Assembly (NCBI GenBank): GCA_964537825.1
Contig: CAZIDL010000024.1
Coordinates: 1 to 35,162, forward strand
Direction of reading: 5' to 3'
From: CAZIDL01 sp964537825
GTDB taxonomy: Bacteria > Bacteroidota > Bacteroidia > Flavobacteriales_D > CAYVSK01
Length of the DNA stretch: 35,162 bases
Part shown: positions 32,110-35,162 of the stretch, piece after piece
Layout of the letters: every line of letters starts with the position of its first letter
Position numbering within the stretch: position 1 is the stretch's first letter
Notes under the pieces: model-generated
The model's database searches: none
What the model was told of the DNA's origin: nothing
The model's input: the letters and a program-made list of their open reading frames with translations, nothing else
Position numbers and translations under genes: made by a program

Positions 32110-33108
32110 TTAGACCGTAGCAACCGCTTCCGGTCCATATTCAGAGCAGATCGAATCGAAAGTGCTTTCGAGCTCATCCCGTTCTTCGCTCGTAACGAGC
32201 TTCTGGCGGAACGGTTTGAAGTGCGGGATCCCTTTGAAATACTTCCCGTAGTGCTTGCGCATTTCCAGGATGGCCTTTTTCTCACCTTTCCACTCGATGG
32301 AACGATCGAGGTGTTCGCGGACCGCCTCGACGCGCTCTCTGATGGTGGGAGGATCCAGATGTTCCCCTGTCTCCATGTAATGATGCATCTCCCGGAAGAT
32401 CCAGGGATAGCCGATCGCGGCCCTTCCGATCATGATGCCGTCCACTCCATAGCGTTCCCGGTATTCGAGGGCTTTTTCCGGTGAATCCACATCGCCGTTC
32501 CCGAAGATGGGGATCTCGATGTTCGGATCCTGAGCGATCCGCCCGATCAAAGTCCAGTCCGCATCTCCTTTGTACATCTGCACCCGCGTGCGACCATGGA
32601 TGGAGAGAGCTTTCACACCTACTTCCTGAAGCCGCTCCGCGACCTCTTCGATATACTTGCTGTTCTCGTCCCATCCGAGTCGGGTCTTCACGGTGACGGG
32701 AAGCTCTGTGGAGCGTACGATCTGAGCCGTCATCTCCACCATCTTGTCCACGTCCTTAAGGATAGCGGCCCCGGCTCCTTTACAGACGACGTTCCGCACG
32801 GGGCATCCGAAGTTGATGTCGATGATATCAGGCCCGGACTCGGCACTTATGGCCGTAGCCTGCTTCATGTGTTCGATCTCGGACCCGAAGATCTGGATGC
32901 CCACCGGCCGCTCATCCTGATATACGTCGAGCTTTTTGGTGCTCTTGCCCGCATCCCGGATCAGGCCTTCCGAAGAGATGAACTCCGTATAGACCACATC
33001 CGCCCCGTATTTCTTGCAGAGCGCACGGAAGGGCGGATCGCTCACATCCTCCATCGGAGCGAGCAAAAGGGGGAACTCGCCCACCGGTATGCCATCGATG
33101 TGGACCAT
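32110..33108 (-). CDS. dusB: tRNA-dihydrouridine synthase (DusB type)
   Basis: 332 residues from the ATG at 33108; a TTG three codons upstream is less likely. FMN-dependent reductase that makes dihydrouridine in tRNA D-loops. Motifs: FPLLLAPMEDVSD, DVVYTEFISSEGL, GIQIFGSE, DINFGCPVRNVVCKGAGAA with catalytic Cys102, VKTRLGWDE, HGRTRVQMYKGDADW, NGDV and GIMIGRAAIGYPWIF. The promoter box TAATTTTG ends only six bases before this ATG. The 3' end faces the small lipoprotein gene over 118 bases; only a weak 5-base stem (32054-32069) is seen there. Confidence 0.94.
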   Translation of the reverse strand: MVHIDGIPVGEFPLLLAPMEDVSDPPFRALCKKYGADVVYTEFISSEGLIRDAGKSTKKLDVYQDERPVGIQIFGSEIEHMKQATAISAESGPDIIDINFGCPVRNVVCKGAGAAILKDVDKMVEMTAQIVRSTELPVTVKTRLGWDENSKYIEEVAERLQEVGVKALSIHGRTRVQMYKGDADWTLIGRIAQDPNIEIPIFGNGDVDSPEKALEYRERYGVDGIMIGRAAIGYPWIFREMHHYMETGEHLDPPTIRERVEAVREHLDRSIEWKGEKKAILEMRKHYGKYFKGIPHFKPFRQKLVTSEERDELESTFDSICSEYGPEAVATV

Positions 33109-33114
33109 AGGCTG

Positions 33115-33122
33115 CAAAATTA
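33115..33122 (-). promoter_or_regulatory. -7 promoter box for dusB
   Basis: TAATTTTG on the minus strand matches TAnnTTTG exactly and ends six bases before the dusB ATG at 33108. A leaderless or nearly leaderless mRNA is implied. Confidence 0.5.
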
Positions 33123-33273
33123 GAAGATCAGGGGGTGGTGTATTCCGATGCTGAACTCAAACTCCTTTCACAAAGGATCAGGATCTTCCGGGGAAGGAAC
33201 AGGTTCTTTAAGGAGTTCGGTCAAAGTCCGCTCGGGAGGTTTTGGAGCGAGGCCCTTTTCCTTTTCCGGGAAC

Positions 33274-33281
33274 TATCTTTG
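33274..33281 (+). promoter_or_regulatory. -7 promoter box for cutA
   Basis: TATCTTTG matches TAnnTTTG exactly and lies 19 bases before the cutA ATG. The rest of the 192-base gap between dusB and cutA shows nothing else I can name. Confidence 0.55.
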
Positions 33282-33300
33282 AAGGGCAAAAGAAACCACC

Positions 33301-33627
33301 ATGATCAACCTCATCTACATCACGACAGAAAACCAAGAGGAGGCGAAAAAGATCGCTTCCCCGGTCATCGAAGGGGGACTGGCAGCTTGTGCGAACATTC
33401 TTCCCGGTATGAGCTCGGTCTTCTATTGGGAGGGTGAAGTGCAGTCCGAACAGGAATGTATCCTGATACTGAAGACGGACGAGTCGATGAACGAAAAGCT
33501 CATGGAGCGCGTGCGTGAGCTCCATAGTTACGATTGTCCGTGTATGCTAGTGCTACCGATCAAAGACGGCAATACGGATTTCTTGGGCTGGGTGCAGGAA
33601 CAAGTCGGCGTCAAAAGGGAAGGGTGA
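33301..33627 (+). CDS. cutA: Divalent-cation tolerance protein CutA
   Basis: 108 residues, the full CutA length. The ferredoxin-like fold shows the family pattern: YITTENQEEAKKIASPVIEG, LAACANILPGMSSVFYWEGE, ECILILKTDESMNEKLMERV, LHSYDCPCMLVLPIKDGN and FLGWVQEQV. CutA forms trimers and has been linked to copper tolerance, though its exact role is uncertain. It starts 19 bases after a promoter box and lies 12 bases before the CPBP protease gene. Confidence 0.96.
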   Translation: MINLIYITTENQEEAKKIASPVIEGGLAACANILPGMSSVFYWEGEVQSEQECILILKTDESMNEKLMERVRELHSYDCPCMLVLPIKDGNTDFLGWVQEQVGVKREG

Positions 33628-33639
33628 CATCCTGGGCCC

Positions 33640-34572
33640 ATGTTAAAAGGCATCATTTCCCATCATCCGCCCTGGCGCCAACTTATAACATTGGTCATGC
33701 TCGCCCTTCTGGGGGCGAGCCTCTTCTATTCCATCGGCCTCCTACTAGCCGATGCTATGACCGGTATCGATCTGCTCAAGGCGCCGGACAAGCTAACCGC
33801 CTTTCAAGAACATCCGGGGATGGTGGAGGTTTATCGTTTTCTCCTTTTATTCCAGCACGGCGGGATGTTCATCCTTCCTGCTTTGGCATTCCCCTATCTC
33901 ATGGGGGAACGGGTCGGGAACCTGATGCGCTTCCAGGGGATCGACCTGGAGCGGGTCCTTTTCACCGTCCTGACCATCATCTTCTTCTTTCCGATATCGA
34001 ATTTTCTGGCCCAATTGAACGCAGGAATGGAATTACCAGAAGTTTTAGGAGGCTTGGAAGAACGCTTCAGAGCTTGGGAGGATCAGGCCAAGGCCATCAC
34101 GGAAGAATTGCTCGCGGTGGACACTTGGCAAGGCTTGACGGGGAACCTCTTGCTGGTGGCAGCGCTCCCCGCTGTGGGTGAGGAGATGATCTTTCGCGGA
34201 ACGATCCAGCGGCTTTTGGAACGATCGAGCCGGAACATCCATGTGGCCATTTGGGTGAGTGCATTTCTCTTCAGCGCGATGCATATGCAATTCTACGGTC
34301 TCCTTCCCCGCCTGATGCTTGGCGCTCTTTTCGGGTACATGCTAATATATAGCGGCACCCTTTGGGTCCCCATATTGGCTCATTTTCTCAACAATGCTGT
34401 TGCTGTCGTCATCAGTTTTGCGGTACGAAAAGATGATTTGGAGAAAAGCATGGAGAACGCGGGAGCCCAAGAAGGTCAAAGCTTCCTCGTGCTCATATCA
34501 GCCTTGGCCGTAGGAGGGTTGCTCTATTATGCTTACCGGCATTTCAAAGGGGTCGAACGGATAGAAAAGTAG
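33640..34572 (+). CDS. CPBP-family intramembrane glutamic protease (CAAX/Abi type)
   Basis: 310 residues with about eight membrane helices. The ABI/CPBP motifs are complete: EEMIFR (Glu181, Glu182, Arg186), FSAMHMQFYG (His215) and HFLNN (His248, Asn252). Family members are membrane glutamic proteases; roles in bacteria include peptide maturation and self-immunity. The linker at about residues 125-160 is a hydrophilic amphipathic segment. It follows cutA at 12 bases; no bacteriocin or leader peptide gene is nearby, so a housekeeping role is more likely. Confidence 0.92.
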   Translation: MLKGIISHHPPWRQLITLVMLALLGASLFYSIGLLLADAMTGIDLLKAPDKLTAFQEHPGMVEVYRFLLLFQHGGMFILPALAFPYLMGERVGNLMRFQGIDLERVLFTVLTIIFFFPISNFLAQLNAGMELPEVLGGLEERFRAWEDQAKAITEELLAVDTWQGLTGNLLLVAALPAVGEEMIFRGTIQRLLERSSRNIHVAIWVSAFLFSAMHMQFYGLLPRLMLGALFGYMLIYSGTLWVPILAHFLNNAVAVVISFAVRKDDLEKSMENAGAQEGQSFLVLISALAVGGLLYYAYRHFKGVERIEK

Positions 34573-34727
34573 GCTCCGAGGCCAGGGAAGCAAGCACTCC
34601 CTCCTTCAAAGCATCCGGTAATGCTGCTATTTAAAAGGAGATAAGCTCAGCGATGGGAGATCGAAGCATAGAGATAAAGGAGGGTGCGATTCGACGGATC
34701 CCATCAAGGGTGAGGGATGAAGGGAAC

Positions 34728-34760
34728 AAAAAAAGGGGCCCTTTTCCAAGGGCCCCTTTT
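34728..34760. terminator. Strong hairpin between CPBP gene and T9SS cargo gene
   Basis: A perfect 13-base inverted repeat with a TTCC loop: AAAAGGGGCCCTT (34731-34743) and AAGGGCCCCTTTT (34748-34760). The plus-strand A-run at 34728-34734 gives seven Ts on the minus strand, and four Ts end the plus-strand arm. It lies 24 bases beyond the stop of the minus-strand gene and 155 bases after the CPBP gene, so it mainly serves the minus strand. The remaining 34573-34727 has no recognisable gene. Confidence 0.88.
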
Positions 34761-34784
34761 CTCACCTCCTGATCAGGAGAAGGA

Positions 34785-35102
34785 TCATCGGATCAGATCG
34801 ATGCGAGCGCTTCGCACCTGATCCTCCGTCGAGAGCCGAAGGATGTAGGAACCACTCTCAAGGCTGCCAAGGTCAACGCGGCGCTTTCCTTGACCGAGAT
34901 CGATGCTCCCTTTTTGGAGGACCGAGCGTCCCGAAAGATCGAAAACCTCAAGACTGGCATCATCCATTCCCTTGGCAGCAGCATCGATCCATACGGCGCC
35001 TTTGGAAGGATTGGGATAAACCTGAAGGTCGTCCTCGCCTTCCTTTTCAGAAATGGAAGCATAAAGACCTGCACCTTGCTGCCGATACAACCTATGAGAA
35101 GG
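34785..35102 (-). CDS. C-terminal T9SS sorting domain of a truncated or frame-broken cargo protein
   Basis: The last 105 codons are read. They contain a complete type A sorting domain: LQVYPNPSKGAVWIDAAA, ASLEVFDLSGRSVLQ, GSYILRLSTED, and the basic end ARIDLIR. The frame is closed upstream by TGA at 35103-35105, and the only usable start is a TTG at 35090. A sorting domain without signal peptide and cargo cannot work, so either the real gene reaches over the window edge with a frameshift near 35100, or it is decaying. Shifting one base there would continue the open minus-strand frame toward the edge (a segment with DWLKEGVTFS). Confidence 0.7.
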   Translation of the reverse strand, partial: PSHRLYRQQGAGLYASISEKEGEDDLQVYPNPSKGAVWIDAAAKGMDDASLEVFDLSGRSVLQKGSIDLGQGKRRVDLGSLESGSYILRLSTEDQVRSARIDLIR

Positions 35103-35162
35103 TCACCCCTTCCTTCAGCCAATCTGAGCAAGGAGCTCCATGCAGAAGCAATAAAAATGAGC

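Noticed and set aside
33135..33437. Plus-strand frame of 100 codons between dusB and cutA
   Set aside because: It overlaps the cutA start and promoter and has no conserved features.
33640..34572. CPBP protease as part of a bacteriocin or defence cassette
   Set aside because: No leader peptide, transporter or toxin gene is near; the partner is cutA.
34793..35131. Minus-strand frame of 112 codons overlapping the T9SS domain
   Set aside because: Its residues in the domain region are the out-of-frame reading of the sorting domain; only its upstream part could belong to the same gene after a frameshift.

Overview
The window (35,162 bases) looks like chromosomal sequence of a Bacteroidota, most likely a member of Flavobacteriales. 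The evidence is three C-terminal type IX secretion (T9SS) sorting domains, a TMEM260/DUF2723 membrane protein, the Bacteroidota order of caa3-type oxidase genes, a fused DAHP synthase/chorismate mutase, a zinc-less Tdk, and TAnnTTTG promoter boxes upstream of genes. A run of 10 Ns at 28177-28186 points to a draft or metagenome assembly. I see no rRNA, tRNA, CRISPR array, integrase, transposase or phage gene. Most of the window is core metabolism.

Layout. 1-3854 (+): the end of ctaB (heme O synthase), two oxidase subunit III genes, subunit IV, a SCO-like protein without the copper cysteines, a canonical SCO lipoprotein and a DUF420 membrane protein, ended by a hairpin shared with the convergent gene. 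3915-6587 (-): OmpA-family protein, serine hydrolase and lipB. 6645-8365 (+): rsmI and a VAT1-like oxidoreductase, translationally coupled. 8370-14051 (-): polysaccharide deacetylase with a probable CTG start, a giant DUF2723 protein, tsaB and a YceI lipoprotein. 14189-19660 (-): secreted subtilisin-like protease with T9SS tail, alr and tdk. 19810-21090 (+): secreted M28 peptidase. 21091-21510: a gene-free stretch with repeat debris, then a hemA promoter.

21511-24362 (+): hemA and a hemC-hemD fusion, giving the steps from glutamyl-tRNA to uroporphyrinogen III except HemB and HemL. The heme route fits with the heme-copper oxidase cluster at the left edge, although the two loci are far apart. 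24501-25634 (+): a T9SS-exported choice-of-anchor V protein with a CX4CH motif, followed by the stump of a second copy. 25619-26815 (-): glutaryl-CoA dehydrogenase. 27051-28705 (+): a CysH-type reductase coupled to an NAD-dependent epimerase that contains the assembly gap. 28681-31536 (-): cyclophilin, pheS and DAHP synthase/chorismate mutase. 31602-31991 (+): small lipoprotein. 32110-33108 (-): dusB. 33301-34572 (+): cutA and a CPBP membrane protease. The right edge holds the tail of a T9SS cargo gene whose frame is interrupted.

I found no clearly new multi-gene system. The observations most worth checking are the Cys-less SCO paralogue, the terminator-like hairpin directly before tsaB, the anchor V stump, the repeat debris at 21.3 kb, the HemCD fusion, the apparent 48-base artefact at the N-run, and the short distance between promoter boxes and start codons.
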